Assembly: GCF_030687835.1 (NCBI RefSeq)
Contig: NZ_CP117449.1
Coordinates: 2,232,001-2,296,000 of the forward strand
Origin: Pseudomonas hefeiensis
Lineage (GTDB): Bacteria > Pseudomonadota > Gammaproteobacteria > Pseudomonadales > Pseudomonadaceae
Direction of reading: 5' to 3'
DNA length: 64,000 bases
Within the stretch, counting starts at the first letter, position 1. Each line of letters starts with the position of its first letter. A model generated the notes under the pieces. That model was not told where the DNA came from. It was given only the letters and a program-made list of their open reading frames with translations, and did not search any database. A program made the translations under genes and the position numbers. Shown piece after piece: positions 1-9,003 of the stretch.

Positions 1-28
1 CCGACACGTTAGCACCGACCCCTCAGTT

Positions 29-961
29 TCAGCGATCCCAGTAAGGCACTTCGCCAAAGCACTGCAGAAAAAAGTCGATCACGGTACGCACTTTTACCGA
101 CAGACGTCGGCTGCCCGGCCAGAGGATGGCGATCTGCTGGGGTTCAAGGCTGTTGGAGGCTTCGTAGTCGCGCAATACCGGCACCAGGCTGCCGTTGCGC
201 ACGGCTTCGCCGATCAGCCACGACGGAAACATCACCAGCCCCAGTCCTTGTTCGGCCGCCTGGGTCAGGGTGTCGGCGTGGTTGCCGGTGATCGGGCCTT
301 TAACGCTGTAGGGCGTCCAGGCCTGACCTGGACGGCGGAAAAACCAGCGCTGCTGGCCGGCCACGCCCTTGTAGGCCAGGCACTGATGGTTCGCCAGATC
401 CTGGGGTTTGAGCGGCGTGCCGCGGCGTGCCAGGTAAGCGGGGCTGGCGGCGATCTGAAAGCGGTGGGGGGCGAGGATTCGCGCCTGCATGCCTGAATCG
501 TGCAGCGGACCGATGCGAAACAGCAGGTCCGCGCCTTCCTGCAATGGGTCGACATAGCTGTCGGTTTGCTGGATGTCCAGTTGCAGCTTCGGGTAGCGCT
601 CACACAATGACCCCAGCCACGGCGTCAGATGGCGCTGGCCGAACACAACCGGGGCATTGATCCGCACCAGTCCGGCCGGCTCACTGTGTTGTTCCTGCAG
701 CGCCTGTTCGGCTTCTTCCAGTTGCACCAGTAACAGGCGTGCATGATGACCCAGCAGGCGGCCAGCCTCGGTGGGCGAAACGGCGCGGGTGTGTCGATAC
801 AGCAACTGCTGGTTGAGGGCCTGTTCCATCAACTGGATCTGCCGGGAAATCGACGACGGCGCCAGGCCTTCGCGGCGGGCCACCTCCGAGAAGCTGCCGT
901 GGTCGAGCACGGCGACAAACAATCGCAGGGCCTTGAAGCCGAGTTCGTTGAGACCGTGCAT
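29..961 (-). CDS. LysR-family transcriptional regulator
   Basis: DNA-binding regulator of about 310 residues, the usual LysR length. An N-terminal winged helix-turn-helix (about residues 4-63: FVAVLDHGSFSEVARREG, then SSISRQIQLME) is followed by a LysR substrate-binding domain (LVRINAPVVFGQRHLTPWL onward). I chose the ATG at 961 (MHGLNELGF) because the helix-turn-helix starts right after it. An upstream in-frame start at 1012 adds 17 residues unlike the family. It is divergent from the DMT pair starting at 1074, the usual position of a LysR gene next to its target, so it probably controls those genes (inference). The ligand cannot be read from sequence. Confidence 0.9.
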   Translation of the reverse strand: MHGLNELGFKALRLFVAVLDHGSFSEVARREGLAPSSISRQIQLMEQALNQQLLYRHTRAVSPTEAGRLLGHHARLLLVQLEEAEQALQEQHSEPAGLVRINAPVVFGQRHLTPWLGSLCERYPKLQLDIQQTDSYVDPLQEGADLLFRIGPLHDSGMQARILAPHRFQIAASPAYLARRGTPLKPQDLANHQCLAYKGVAGQQRWFFRRPGQAWTPYSVKGPITGNHADTLTQAAEQGLGLVMFPSWLIGEAVRNGSLVPVLRDYEASNSLEPQQIAILWPGSRRLSVKVRTVIDFFLQCFGEVPYWDR

Positions 962-1073
962 GACCTGCTCCGCTGTGCGAGTTACGCAAAAGTGTTGTCT
1001 TGATGATCCCATTTATTGCACAGCTGCGCCAGCCGATAATCCCGCTCATTGTTCTTCATCACAGGTTCTGATC

Positions 1074-1568
1074 ATGCAAGCGTCTTCACTCAACGCAACC
1101 GCGCCGGCGGCTGCCTCCAAACCACGCGCGCTTTTGCGCTGGCTGTTGCTGCCCCTGGTGATTCTGGCCGGCATGGGGCTATCGGTAGAGGCCGGCCTGC
1201 TGGGGCCACTGGGGGTTCAAGTGGGGCACCTCTGGGCAACCCTGAGCATTTTCGGCGTCGGGTCGGCGATTCTGTTTCTGCTGTTGCTGCTCAGTGGCCC
1301 GCAACAAGGCCCCGCTTTGAATGAATTGCCGCGTTGGCAGTTGATCGGCGGTTTTCTGGGACCGATCTACGTGGTGGTGCTGACGCTTGCCACGCCCCAC
1401 ATCGGCATTGCCATGACCATGGTCGCGATCCTTTCCGGGCAAGTGGGCAAAAGCGTGCTGATCGACCATTTCGGTTGGTTCGGTGCAACCCGCAAGCGGG
1501 TCAACGGCGAGCGCTGGCTCGCCTTGGCGCTGATCGTTGTAGCCCTTGTCCTGATCGCCCGAGGTTGA
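1074..1568 (+). CDS. DMT-family (DUF606/YdcZ-like) small membrane transporter, first of a pair
   Basis: A 164-residue, almost entirely hydrophobic protein with about five membrane segments. It has the YdcZ/DUF606 pattern: a first helix with VEAGLLGPLG and a second half with ELPRWQLIGGFLGPIYVV, and GMxMVAxLSGQ-like residues (TMVAILSGQVGKSVLIDHFGW). DUF606 proteins are half-size relatives of drug/metabolite transporters and often occur as tandem pairs. The next gene, two bases downstream, is a homologue with matching motifs (VPKWQLGGALFGVVYM, VILGQLAMGMLIDNFGW). The start at 1074 is the ATG after the divergent intergenic region. The substrate is unknown; the divergent LysR gene suggests induction by it. 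Confidence 0.82.
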   Translation: MQASSLNATAPAAASKPRALLRWLLLPLVILAGMGLSVEAGLLGPLGVQVGHLWATLSIFGVGSAILFLLLLLSGPQQGPALNELPRWQLIGGFLGPIYVVVLTLATPHIGIAMTMVAILSGQVGKSVLIDHFGWFGATRKRVNGERWLALALIVVALVLIARG

Positions 1569-1570
1569 AT

Positions 1571-2023
1571 ATGAATGTGTTTTTGCTATTGCTGCTGGTC
1601 GTTGTTGCCGGTGCGGTGTTGAGTGTGCAGGCGGCCATCAACGGTCGCCTGGGCCAGACGGTCGGAGTGCTGCGCAGCAGTCTGCTGACATTCGTGGTGG
1701 GCACGGTGGTCACCGGGTTGCTGATCGTATTTTTTGAACCCGCTCACGCCGTCAGCCTGCTGGACGTGCCGAAATGGCAACTTGGCGGTGCATTGTTTGG
1801 TGTGGTGTACATGATGGTCATGGTCGGCGCGGTGCCAAGGGTCGGCACCGCCGTGGCGACCGTGGCGGTGATCCTCGGGCAGTTGGCCATGGGCATGCTG
1901 ATCGACAACTTCGGCTGGTTGGGCAATCCCGCTATTGATTTGTCCGGGAGCCGGGTGCTGGCAATGGCCTGCCTGGCACTGGCGCTGGTGTTCATGTATC
2001 GCAGCAGTGCGCGGCAGGCCTGA
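1571..2023 (+). CDS. DMT-family (DUF606/YdcZ-like) small membrane transporter, second of a pair
   Basis: A 150-residue hydrophobic protein with about five membrane helices, paralogous to the gene just upstream: both have the WQL-GG-GxxYxxxx core and the GQ...LIDxFGW end motif. The N terminus MNVFLLLLLVVVAGAVLSVQAAINGRLG is the typical DUF606 start, with an asparagine-containing first helix. The two genes are two bases apart and almost certainly cotranscribed. The pair probably forms a heterodimeric inner-membrane carrier (inference from how paired half-size DMT proteins work). Substrate unknown. Confidence 0.82.
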   Translation: MNVFLLLLLVVVAGAVLSVQAAINGRLGQTVGVLRSSLLTFVVGTVVTGLLIVFFEPAHAVSLLDVPKWQLGGALFGVVYMMVMVGAVPRVGTAVATVAVILGQLAMGMLIDNFGWLGNPAIDLSGSRVLAMACLALALVFMYRSSARQA

Positions 2024-2028
2024 GAACG

Positions 2029-2313
2029 TCAGTCGGGCTCGACGTCCAGTTGCAGACTGTCATCGTCCAAACGCTCGATGCGCCGGACAATGCCGCTCAT
2101 GCGCCGGCCCTCGGCACGGAACACCACGATCTGGGCTTTTTCCAGATCGTCCGGCAGCGGTGGTTGTATGTGCAGCGCGAACCACGGCGGTTCACCGTCG
2201 TCGAGGCGTTGGACATCGTACTGGCAGTCAATACTTTTGGTCTGGTGACCAAACAGCGTGTCGAGGCCGTAATCAATGTGGGTGCTGTCGTCGGCAGCCG
2301 GGGCGAGGGACAT
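2029..2313 (-). CDS. Small conserved hypothetical protein
   Basis: A 94-residue acidic, soluble-looking protein (MSLAPAADDSTHIDYGLDTLFG). It has no signal peptide, membrane segment or motif that I can assign. The start at 2313 is supported by an AGGAG Shine-Dalgarno about 8 bases upstream. An in-frame start at 2379 would add 22 low-complexity residues with no ribosome site. Its 3' end lies 5 bases from the stop of the DMT pair, so it is convergent with it, and it is divergent from selD. Function unknown. Confidence 0.65.
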   Translation of the reverse strand: MSLAPAADDSTHIDYGLDTLFGHQTKSIDCQYDVQRLDDGEPPWFALHIQPPLPDDLEKAQIVVFRAEGRRMSGIVRRIERLDDDSLQLDVEPD

Positions 2314-2452
2314 CGGCGGTCTCCTGAGATGAGTGCTCGGTGGGTCTTCTAGTGATTCCTCTGGTGGGGGAAAATTCAATGGGTTCGCGCCGGCACTGAA
2401 CCGGCGGCGTTGCTGCTAGAATCGCCCACCTTGACTTACGAGAGGTATGCCC

Positions 2453-3487
2453 ATGAGCGAGCCGATTCGCCTGACCCAGTACAGCCACGGCGCCGGTTGC
2501 GGCTGCAAGATTTCGCCACAAGTGCTGGAAGTGATCCTGGCCGGCAGCGGTGCGCAGAACCTTGACCCCAAGTTGTGGGTCGGCAATGCCTCCCGCGACG
2601 ACGCTGCGGTATACGCCATCGATGAGGAGCGCGGGGTGGTCTCCACCACCGATTTTTTCATGCCGATTGTTGACGATCCTTTTGATTTCGGTCGCATCGC
2701 CGCCACCAATGCCATCAGCGACATCTACGCCATGGGCGGTGATCCGTTGATGGCGATTGCGATTCTCGGCTGGCCGGTCAATGTACTGGCCCCGGAAATT
2801 GCTCGCGAGGTGATTCGCGGCGGTCGTTCCGTATGTGACGAGGCGGGTATTCCCCTGGCGGGCGGCCATTCGATCGACGCACCCGAGCCGATTTTCGGCC
2901 TGGCGGTCACAGGCCTGGTGCAAAAGCGCCATATGAAGCGCAACGACACCGCCACCGCTGGCTGCCGCCTGTACCTGACCAAGCCCTTGGGCATTGGCAT
3001 CCTCACCACCGCAGAAAAGAAAGGCAAGCTGCGCGCCGCCGATGTTGGCCTGGCCCGCGACTGGATGTGCACGCTCAACAAACCGGGCAGCCGTTTCGGC
3101 AAGCTCGACGGCGTGGCGGCGATGACCGACGTCACCGGTTTCGGCCTGCTCGGGCATTTGGTGGAAATGGCCGATGGCAGCCAGTTGACGGCGCGTATTC
3201 GCTACGACGCGGTGCCGCGTCTGCCGGGCGTCGAGTATTACCTTGACCAAGGCTGCGTGCCGGGCGGTACGTTGCGCAACTACGACAGCTACGCCAGCAA
3301 GGTTGGGCGCGTGCAGGAACTGCACAAGCGAGTGCTGTGCGACCCGCAGACCAGCGGTGGACTGCTGATCGCCGTCACGCCCGAGGGCAACGAAGCGTTT
3401 CTGGCGGTCGCCGCTGAACTGGGGTTTGCACTGGAGCCGATCGGTGAACTGGTCGAGCGACAGACCTACGCGGTCGAGGTGTCTTGA
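2453..3487 (+). CDS. selD: Selenide, water dikinase (selenophosphate synthetase)
   Basis: Makes selenophosphate from selenide and ATP, the selenium donor for tRNA 2-selenouridine and selenocysteine. The 344-residue protein has the N-terminal catalytic signature [13 protein letters not shown] with Cys16 and Lys19, equivalent to Cys17/Lys20 of E. coli SelD. It is a cysteine enzyme, not a selenoprotein. Other family features are the metal/ATP-binding aspartates ([24 protein letters not shown]), [18 protein letters not shown], and the C-terminal AIRS domain with [11 protein letters not shown] and [10 protein letters not shown]. The start at 2453 sits 7 bases after GAGAGG; an ATG six bases earlier is too close to it. 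Its TGA overlaps the ATG of mnmH by one base, so the two are translationally coupled. Confidence 0.97.
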   Translation: MSEPIRLTQYSHGAGCGCKISPQVLEVILAGSGAQNLDPKLWVGNASRDDAAVYAIDEERGVVSTTDFFMPIVDDPFDFGRIAATNAISDIYAMGGDPLMAIAILGWPVNVLAPEIAREVIRGGRSVCDEAGIPLAGGHSIDAPEPIFGLAVTGLVQKRHMKRNDTATAGCRLYLTKPLGIGILTTAEKKGKLRAADVGLARDWMCTLNKPGSRFGKLDGVAAMTDVTGFGLLGHLVEMADGSQLTARIRYDAVPRLPGVEYYLDQGCVPGGTLRNYDSYASKVGRVQELHKRVLCDPQTSGGLLIAVTPEGNEAFLAVAAELGFALEPIGELVERQTYAVEVS

Positions 3488-4590
3488 TGACCAATGACAT
3501 CACCGATTACCGCGACATTTTTCTCAACGACCGACCGATGATGGACACCCGTGCGCCCGTTGAATTTCTCAAGGGCGCATTCCCCGGCGTGGTCAATCTG
3601 CCGTTGATGACCGACATCGAACGACAACGGGTCGGCACGTGCTACAAGCAGCAGGGCCAGCAGGCGGCCATTGTCCTGGGGCATCAATTGGTGTCCGGCG
3701 ACACCAAGGCGCAACGCATCCAGGCCTGGGCCGAGTTCGCAACAGCCCATCCTGATGGTGTGTTGTATTGCTTCAGGGGAGGCTTGCGCTCACAGATCGT
3801 CCAGCAGTGGCTCAAGGACGAGGCGGGCATCGACTATCCCAGGGTCGGCGGCGGCTACAAGGCCATGCGTACATTTTTGCTGGACACCGTCGAGCAGGCG
3901 GTTGCCCAATGCGACTTGGTGTTGCTGGGCGGCATGACCGGCACCGGCAAGACAGAAGTGCTGACTCAACTGGGCAACAGCCTGGATCTGGAAGGTTACG
4001 CCAACCATCGCGGTTCGAGCTTCGGCAAGCGCGCCACCGGGCAGCCTTCCAATATCGATTTCGAGAACCTGTTGGCCGTGGATGTGCTGAAAAAACGTGC
4101 CGCAGGTATTGAACAGTTCGTGCTGGAAGATGAAAGCCGCATGGTCGGCAGCTGCGCCTTGCCACTGCCTTTGTACCAGCGCATGCAACAGGTTCCGATG
4201 GTCTGGCTTGAAGACAGCGTGGAACGGCGGGTCGAGCGGATCCTGAGTGATTACGTCATCAACCTGAGCGGCGAATTTGTCGCGGTCCATGGCGATGAAG
4301 GGTTCTCGCTGTTTTGCGAACGGTTGCTGGAGAGCCTCAATAACATCCACAAACGCCTGGGTGGCGACCGCCATCGACGTTTGCTCCAAATCATGGAAGC
4401 CGCCCTGGCCGAGCAGGCGAGCAGCGGCGCCGTCGACTTGCATCGCGGCTGGATCGAAGGCCTGCTGCGTGAATACTACGACCCGATGTATGTGTTCCAG
4501 CGCGAGAAGAAGGGCGGGCGGATCGAGTTCGCGGGTGAGCAGGGGGCGGTGCTGGAGTATCTGCGTGAGCGAGCGGCCCGCAAAGGGTGA
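3487..4590 (+). CDS. mnmH: tRNA 2-selenouridine synthase
   Basis: Replaces sulfur with selenium (through a geranylated intermediate) at the wobble 2-thiouridine of some tRNAs, using selenophosphate from SelD just upstream. The 367-residue protein (SelU/YbbB family) has an N-terminal rhodanese domain with active-site CFRGGLRS and a C-terminal P-loop domain with Walker [10 protein letters not shown]. Rx[20 protein letters not shown] and YDPMYVFQ are also family-typical. The ATG at 3487 overlaps the selD stop, which argues for a two-gene operon. No selenocysteine machinery is visible in the window, so tRNA modification may be a main use of the selenophosphate (inference). Confidence 0.95.
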   Translation: MTNDITDYRDIFLNDRPMMDTRAPVEFLKGAFPGVVNLPLMTDIERQRVGTCYKQQGQQAAIVLGHQLVSGDTKAQRIQAWAEFATAHPDGVLYCFRGGLRSQIVQQWLKDEAGIDYPRVGGGYKAMRTFLLDTVEQAVAQCDLVLLGGMTGTGKTEVLTQLGNSLDLEGYANHRGSSFGKRATGQPSNIDFENLLAVDVLKKRAAGIEQFVLEDESRMVGSCALPLPLYQRMQQVPMVWLEDSVERRVERILSDYVINLSGEFVAVHGDEGFSLFCERLLESLNNIHKRLGGDRHRRLLQIMEAALAEQASSGAVDLHRGWIEGLLREYYDPMYVFQREKKGGRIEFAGEQGAVLEYLRERAARKG

Positions 4591-4620
4591 TCGAGCAACT
4601 ATGACTGGTCACCGCCAACC

Positions 4621-4650
4621 CCTGTGGGAGCGAGCCTGCTCGCGATAGCG
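4621..4650 (+). repeat. Single REP palindrome
   Basis: One copy of the class found throughout this window (TGTGGGAGCGAGCCTGCTCGCGA). It lies in the gap between the convergent mnmH and phosphatase genes. Confidence 0.8.
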
Positions 4651-4702
4651 GTGGATCAGTGGCGGTGATTGAGGAAGTATCGTCGAAAATAATGCCCGCA
4701 GC

Positions 4703-5377
4703 CTACGTCGGGCAAGTTTCCTGCCCGTTGTCCAGGCCTTGCTTATAGTTCTGACTGGTGAGGCTGGCCTTGCCGTTGTGCCAGGTCAGGGTCAGCACGT
4801 ACAGCGAATCGAAATCCCCCGATTCCCAGTCATCGGTAATCGTCTGCTTCTTGCCCATCGCGTCGCTGGCGACCTCGTTGATCAGCTCCGGCAGGTAGCC
4901 GTGCGACCAAGCGGTGTAGATGGTCGAATTGTGGTACTTGTCGTCCAGCAGTTCGTCAGCCAGGTCACTGGTGTCATTGGCGGAATACTCGATGTTCACC
5001 GGCAGCCCGAGCTTGATAGCACTGGGACTGATGGTCATCAGCGGGCGAATATAACTGTAGGAATTGTCCTGCTCACCCTCTTCGACGTTGCGGGTCGGGT
5101 TGGCCGCGAACACATAGTCGGCCTTGCCGAATTTCTCCGGTAGCAGGGTGGCCAGGTCGATGGCGCGATTAAGCCCCTGGCAGTTGAGCTGGCCCAGGCC
5201 GCCGGCGGGTTTTTCGGCGTGGCGCAGGAACACCAGGGTCTGGGTGCCATCGGCCGGTTCGGCGCGGCTGATGCTGGGTTCCAGCAACAGCACCAGGCCA
5301 CCCATTGCAAGGAGCGTCGGCAATACCAGCCACGAGCGGTGTTTGAAGCGTTTGGCAAAATTCAGTGGGTTCATCAT
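4703..5377 (-). CDS. Exported histidine phosphatase family protein
   Basis: A 224-residue branch-1 histidine phosphatase. The catalytic RHAEKP motif (residues about 52-57, in TLVFLRHAEKPAGG) carries the nucleophilic histidine. A later AWSHGYLPELI region could supply the second core histidine. An N-terminal hydrophobic stretch (SWLVLPTLLAMGGLVLLL) after basic residues acts as a signal peptide or membrane anchor, so the enzyme should work in the periplasm. Two ATG codons are adjacent at 5377 and 5374; I kept the first. The substrate is not predictable. The gene is monocistronic and convergent with mnmH. Confidence 0.85.
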   Translation of the reverse strand: MMNPLNFAKRFKHRSWLVLPTLLAMGGLVLLLEPSISRAEPADGTQTLVFLRHAEKPAGGLGQLNCQGLNRAIDLATLLPEKFGKADYVFAANPTRNVEEGEQDNSYSYIRPLMTISPSAIKLGLPVNIEYSANDTSDLADELLDDKYHNSTIYTAWSHGYLPELINEVASDAMGKKQTITDDWESGDFDSLYVLTLTWHNGKASLTSQNYKQGLDNGQETCPT

Positions 5378-5688
5378 CGAATATTGTTCTTCGGTTCTCT
5401 CAAGTCAGGCTGACAAACCCGGGCACCACGAAGTTTTTGGCTTCCGATGTTTTCCTTGTCGTGACGCCGCTTCGATTTCTCGGGGCATTGCTCAGAGTCT
5501 TCTGGCGCCCTTTGGTTCGATACCGACCGATTCCGTGCACTGTAAGGCCTCCTGCCAGGAGGTAGGGCGAATGTTAGCGACAGGATGTTGCGAATTTAAG
5601 AATGGGGCGTGTGAGTTTCGTGACGCGTTCATTTGGGTTTCGTATTTAAAGAATCTCCCTACACCTGCTGTCTCCTCCTCTGACTTAT
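5378..5688. other. Intergenic region with no recognisable gene
   Basis: This 311-bp stretch holds the promoter side of the phosphatase gene and the upstream junction of the phzF remnant. It is somewhat more A+T-rich than its neighbours towards 5590-5660. I looked in all forward frames for the missing N-terminal half of phzF and found nothing resembling it. A short imperfect hairpin (GGCCTCCTGCCAGGAGG, about 5548-5564) is present. Confidence 0.5.
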
Positions 5689-6045
5689 TTGATGCTCAAG
5701 GATCGCCAGCAGGTGTTGACGCTCACGCCCGATTACCATCAGTTGCTGGATCTGGCTGTGGGTGTCATCGCACCTTGGGACCCGGCCGTGGATGGCGACG
5801 AGGCCCAATTCGAGGTGCGTGGTTTCATTGCCGGCGACGGCATGCCCGAGGACCCTGCCACCGGCAGCCTGAACGCCGGGCTGGCCCAGTGGATGCTGGC
5901 CAAGGGGCTGGCACCGTCGCGCTATGTGGTCAGCCAGGGCTTGACCATGGGCCGGGCGGGGCGGATTCATGTTGAGCAGGTGGGCGAGGACGTCTGGATT
6001 GGTGGTGCGGTGGTGACCTGCGTCAATGGCTCACTGACCTTGTAA
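5689..6045 (+). pseudogene. 5'-truncated PhzF-family isomerase/epimerase remnant
   Basis: The open frame encodes only the C-terminal half of a PhzF-like protein. It keeps the family signature GMPEDPATGSLNAGLAQWM (compare the usual DEDPVTGSAH) and a C-terminal beta-rich end (RAGRIHVEQVGEDVWIGG). Intact PhzF proteins are about 260-300 residues and have two similar domains. Here about 118 residues remain, and the N-terminal domain with the catalytic glutamate is missing. Similarity begins near LMLKDRQQVLTL, and the frame is closed by a TAA at 5647. No insertion sequence is visible at the junction. Probably a non-functional deletion remnant; a short expressed protein cannot be excluded. Confidence 0.75.
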
Positions 6046-6060
6046 GCCGATTATTGCCCG

Positions 6061-6087
6061 GCCGGTAAAACTCTGTTTTCCGGTCGG
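6061..6087 (+). terminator. Candidate hairpin upstream of hemB
   Basis: Inverted repeat CCGGTAAAAC / GTTTTCCGG with a three-base loop lies just after the phzF remnant and before hemB. It has no long U tract, so it is a weak terminator candidate. Confidence 0.4.
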
Positions 6088-6159
6088 CGTTTGTGCCCAG
6101 GCCGGTCAGGGCATAAGCTTTATCCCCTGCGATTGAGCACCCATTTTCCCAGGAGTCCC

Positions 6160-7134
6160 ATGTCCAGCCAGTTCCCCGAAGCACGTCCACGTCGCCTGCG
6201 TCGCAATGCGAGTCTGCGCAGTCTGTTCCAGGAAACCGAATTCACCCTGAACGACCTGGTGCTGCCGATTTTCGTCGAAGAAGAAATCGATGACTTTGTG
6301 CCGATCAAGAGGATGCCGGGCGTGGCGCGCATTCCTGAATCGAAACTGGCCGGTGAGATCGAGCGGTATGCCCGTGCCGGCATCAAGTCAGTGATGACCT
6401 TCGGCGTGTCCCATCACCTGGACAGCGATGGCAGCGACACCTGGAACGAGCGCGGCCTGGTATCGCGCATGGCCGGGATCTGCAAGGACGCGGTGCCGGA
6501 AATGATCGTGATGTCCGACACCTGTTTTTGTGAGTACACCGATCACGGCCATTGCGGGGTGCTTCATGGGCATGAAGTGGACAATGACCGGACCTTGCTC
6601 AACCTGGGTAAACAGGCCGTGGCGGCAGCGCGTGCCGGGGCCGATGTGATCGCTCCGTCCGCCGCCATGGACGGACAGGTCCAGGCCATTCGCAAAGCCC
6701 TGGACGAAGCCGGTTTCAGCCAGACGGCAATCATGGCCTATTCAACCAAGTTCGCCTCAGCGCTCTACGGTCCGTTCCGCGAGGCGGGCGGCAGTGCCTT
6801 GAAGGGCGACCGCAAAAGCTACCAGATGAACCCGATGAACCGCCGCGAAGCACTGCGCGAATCCTTGCTCGATGAGCAGGAAGGGGCCGATGCACTGATG
6901 GTCAAACCTGCCGGCGCGTACCTGGATATCATCCGCGACATTCGCCAGGCTTCGAACCTGCCCTTGTCGGCCTATCAGGTCAGCGGCGAGTACGCGATGA
7001 TCAAATTCGCCGCCCAGGCCGGCGCCATCGACGAAGCCCGCGTAGTGCGAGAAAGCCTTGGCGCGATAAAACGAGCCGGGGCGGACCTGATCTTCACCTA
7101 TTTTGCGATGGATCTGGCGTTAAGCGGGATCTGA
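6160..7134 (+). CDS. hemB: Porphobilinogen synthase (delta-aminolevulinic acid dehydratase)
   Basis: Condenses two 5-aminolevulinate molecules to porphobilinogen, the second committed step of tetrapyrrole synthesis, in the cytoplasm. The 324-residue protein carries both Schiff-base lysines ([18 protein letters not shown] and [15 protein letters not shown]). Its metal region is [18 protein letters not shown], with most of the cysteines replaced relative to the classic zinc triad (here Cys-x-Cys then His/Cys), in line with Mg-dependent pseudomonad enzymes. The start at 6160 follows AGGAG by 5 bases. A longer in-frame start at 6091 adds residues with no family match. It appears to be monocistronic. 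Confidence 0.97.
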   Translation: MSSQFPEARPRRLRRNASLRSLFQETEFTLNDLVLPIFVEEEIDDFVPIKRMPGVARIPESKLAGEIERYARAGIKSVMTFGVSHHLDSDGSDTWNERGLVSRMAGICKDAVPEMIVMSDTCFCEYTDHGHCGVLHGHEVDNDRTLLNLGKQAVAAARAGADVIAPSAAMDGQVQAIRKALDEAGFSQTAIMAYSTKFASALYGPFREAGGSALKGDRKSYQMNPMNRREALRESLLDEQEGADALMVKPAGAYLDIIRDIRQASNLPLSAYQVSGEYAMIKFAAQAGAIDEARVVRESLGAIKRAGADLIFTYFAMDLALSGI

Positions 7135-7441
7135 TCGACGCTGGATTCCTGTGGGAGAGAGCCTACTCGCGGCAGCGGCGGGCCAGCTTGCATCGATGCC
7201 GAATGTGCCGCCGTCATCGCGGGCAAGCCTTGCTCCCACAGACCTCACCCATCACAAATCTACTGTGGGAGCCTTGCTGCCATATTGATGGTGTTAGGCC
7301 ACCCATCTCTCACATCAGGTTTCTGCGGCTGTCGAACCTGCTTCCCTCACAAGACCTTTCTTGGCTCTGATGAACCGAACATAGCCTGTGCCGGCTTTTG
7401 ATCGTATGGTTGCTGCGCAATAACAGACTTGATGGAGCAAC
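7135..7441. other. Intergenic region dominated by degenerate REPs
   Basis: No gene is visible. It holds a REP pair (7149-7241), a further partial copy (TGTGGGAGCCTTGCTGCC, about 7264-7281), and the promoter region of the downstream lipoprotein gene. Confidence 0.6.
7149..7241. repeat. REP pair (REPIN-like)
   Basis: Two REPs in inverted orientation: TGTGGGAGAGAGCCTACTCGCGG and CATCGCGGGCAAGCCTTGCTCCCACA. The left copy is degenerate. Confidence 0.75.
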
Positions 7442-8536
7442 ATGCAACTCAATCGATTGATGATCAGCCTCGCCGCGTTGTTGACCCTGGCCGGTTGCGG
7501 CAGCCGTCAGACCCAGGAACCCGAACGCCAGCCCGCCGAGGTCAAGGCGCAGATTGTGCGGTTGTTGCCGGCGAAGACCGCGGATCGCGAAGGCTGGGCG
7601 ACGGATATCTACGTGGCTTTTGCCGCTCAGCAGATCCCACCCACGACGCAGAATATCTGTTCTGTCCTGGCGGTGACCGAACAGGAGTCGACGTTCCAGG
7701 CCGATCCGGCGGTGCCGGGGTTGGGCAAGATCGCCCGGCAGGAAATCGACCGTCGCGCGGCAAAGATGCACATCCCAGGTTTGTTAATCAGCGGCGCGCT
7801 CCAGGTGCGTTCGCCCAATGGCAAAAGCTACAGTGATCGGCTCAATGCCGCGCGCAGCGAGAAGGAGTTGAGCGCGATTTTCGATGATTTCATTGGCATG
7901 GTGCCTTTGGGCAAGACGCTGTTCGGCAGCTTCAACCCCGTACACACCGGCGGGCCGATGCAGGTCAGCATCGCGTTTGCCCAAGCCAATGCCCGGGATT
8001 ATCCCTACGTGGTGGATGGTTCGATTCGTCGGGAGGTGTTCAGTCGTCGCGGCGGGATGTATTTCGGTATCGCACATCTGCTGGGGTATCCGGTGAGCTA
8101 CACCGAACCGCTGTATCGCTTCGCCGATTTCAATGCCGGGTGGTACGCCAGCCGCAACGCAGCATTCCAGCATGCGGTGAGTCGTGTGTCAGGCATTCCC
8201 CTGGCCCTCGATGGCGATTTGATTTTGCATGACTCCATCATGCCAGGCAGCACTGAGCTGGCAGTGCGCACATTGGGCAGGTCGCTGGGTATGCGCAACC
8301 CGACCATTCGCGATCAACTGGAGCAGGGCGACAGCCTGGCGTTCGAGGACAGCAAACTCTACAAGCGGGTGTTCGAATTGGCTGAGAAGGCCGAGGGCAA
8401 ACCGTTGCCGCGGGCAGTATTGCCGGGAATCGTGCTCAAGAGCCCGAAAATCACGCGCAAGCTCACCACGGCGTGGTTCGCCAAGCGGGTAGATGAGCGT
8501 TATCGACGCTGCATGACGCGGGCTGCGGGACGCTAG
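7442..8536 (+). CDS. DUF1615 family lipoprotein
   Basis: A 364-residue exported lipoprotein. The signal peptide MQLNRLMISLAALLTLAGC ends in a clear lipobox (L-A-G-C, Cys19). The rest matches the DUF1615 pattern as I know it: TDIYVAFAAQQIPPTTQNICSVLAVTEQES near the N terminus, FDDFIGMVPLGKTLFGSFNPVHTGGPMQVSI, and RRGGMYFGIAHLLGYPVSY. The glutamate in VTEQESTFQADP and the GGPMQVSIAFA stretch resemble lysozyme-like folds, so a peptidoglycan role is possible (inference). A GGAGCAAC ribosome site precedes the ATG. A strong hairpin terminator follows at 8557. Confidence 0.85.
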   Translation: MQLNRLMISLAALLTLAGCGSRQTQEPERQPAEVKAQIVRLLPAKTADREGWATDIYVAFAAQQIPPTTQNICSVLAVTEQESTFQADPAVPGLGKIARQEIDRRAAKMHIPGLLISGALQVRSPNGKSYSDRLNAARSEKELSAIFDDFIGMVPLGKTLFGSFNPVHTGGPMQVSIAFAQANARDYPYVVDGSIRREVFSRRGGMYFGIAHLLGYPVSYTEPLYRFADFNAGWYASRNAAFQHAVSRVSGIPLALDGDLILHDSIMPGSTELAVRTLGRSLGMRNPTIRDQLEQGDSLAFEDSKLYKRVFELAEKAEGKPLPRAVLPGIVLKSPKITRKLTTAWFAKRVDERYRRCMTRAAGR

Positions 8537-8556
8537 GGCAAACGGCGGGCAACGAA

Positions 8557-8583
8557 AAAGCCCGGCGGATAAGGCCGGGCTTT
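8557..8583 (+). terminator. Rho-independent terminator after the DUF1615 gene
   Basis: AAAGCCCGGC and GCCGGGCTTT form a G+C-rich stem around a short GGATAAG-type loop, followed by TTTCATTG. It is 20 bases after the stop codon. Its symmetric A and T runs would let it work in both directions, so it also suits the converging repeat-protein gene. Confidence 0.8.
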
Positions 8584-8686
8584 CATTGTGATGCATCAGG
8601 TTCCAGAGGTGTTTGAAGCAGTGTGGCGAGGGGGCTTCTTCGCCACACATTGAGTTGGGTTTCGTCACGCATTTGGATTGAACAAC

Positions 8687-9003
8687 TCATACACGGTTCT
8701 GAGTCAGACGATCAGAACCACCTTCAGCGACGCGATTCTGTTGCAGACGATCGGAACCGCCTTCGGCAACGCGGTTCTGTTGCAGACGATCGGAACCGCC
8801 TTCGGCAACGCGGTTCTGTTGCAGGCGATCGGAACCACCTTCAGCGACGCGATTCTGTTGCAGACGATCGGAACCACCTTCAGCGACGCGATTCTGTTGC
8901 AGACGATCGGAGCCACCTTCGGCAACGCGGTTCTGAAGCAGGCGATCGGAGCCGCCTTCGGCAACACGTTTTTCGATCAGTCGATCAGAGCCACCTTCGG
9001 CAA
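8687..9003 (-). repeat. 39-bp tandem repeat array inside the secreted-protein gene
   Basis: Eight head-to-tail copies of a 39-bp unit (13 codons). The unit is a multiple of three and lacks stops in several frames, so long spurious frames open on both strands. The internal copies are nearly identical in DNA, which suggests recent duplication or gene conversion and possible copy-number change between strains. Confidence 0.9.

Noticed and set aside
2273..3325. 350-codon minus-strand frame opposite selD
   Set aside because: selD has all catalytic motifs; this frame is an antisense shadow.
2453..3487. Selenocysteine in SelD
   Set aside because: The catalytic position is an ordinary Cys codon in GAGCGCK, with no in-frame TGA.
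8687..9003. Tandem array resembling a CRISPR
   Set aside because: Units are head-to-tail with no unique spacers and code for a protein. There are no cas genes.
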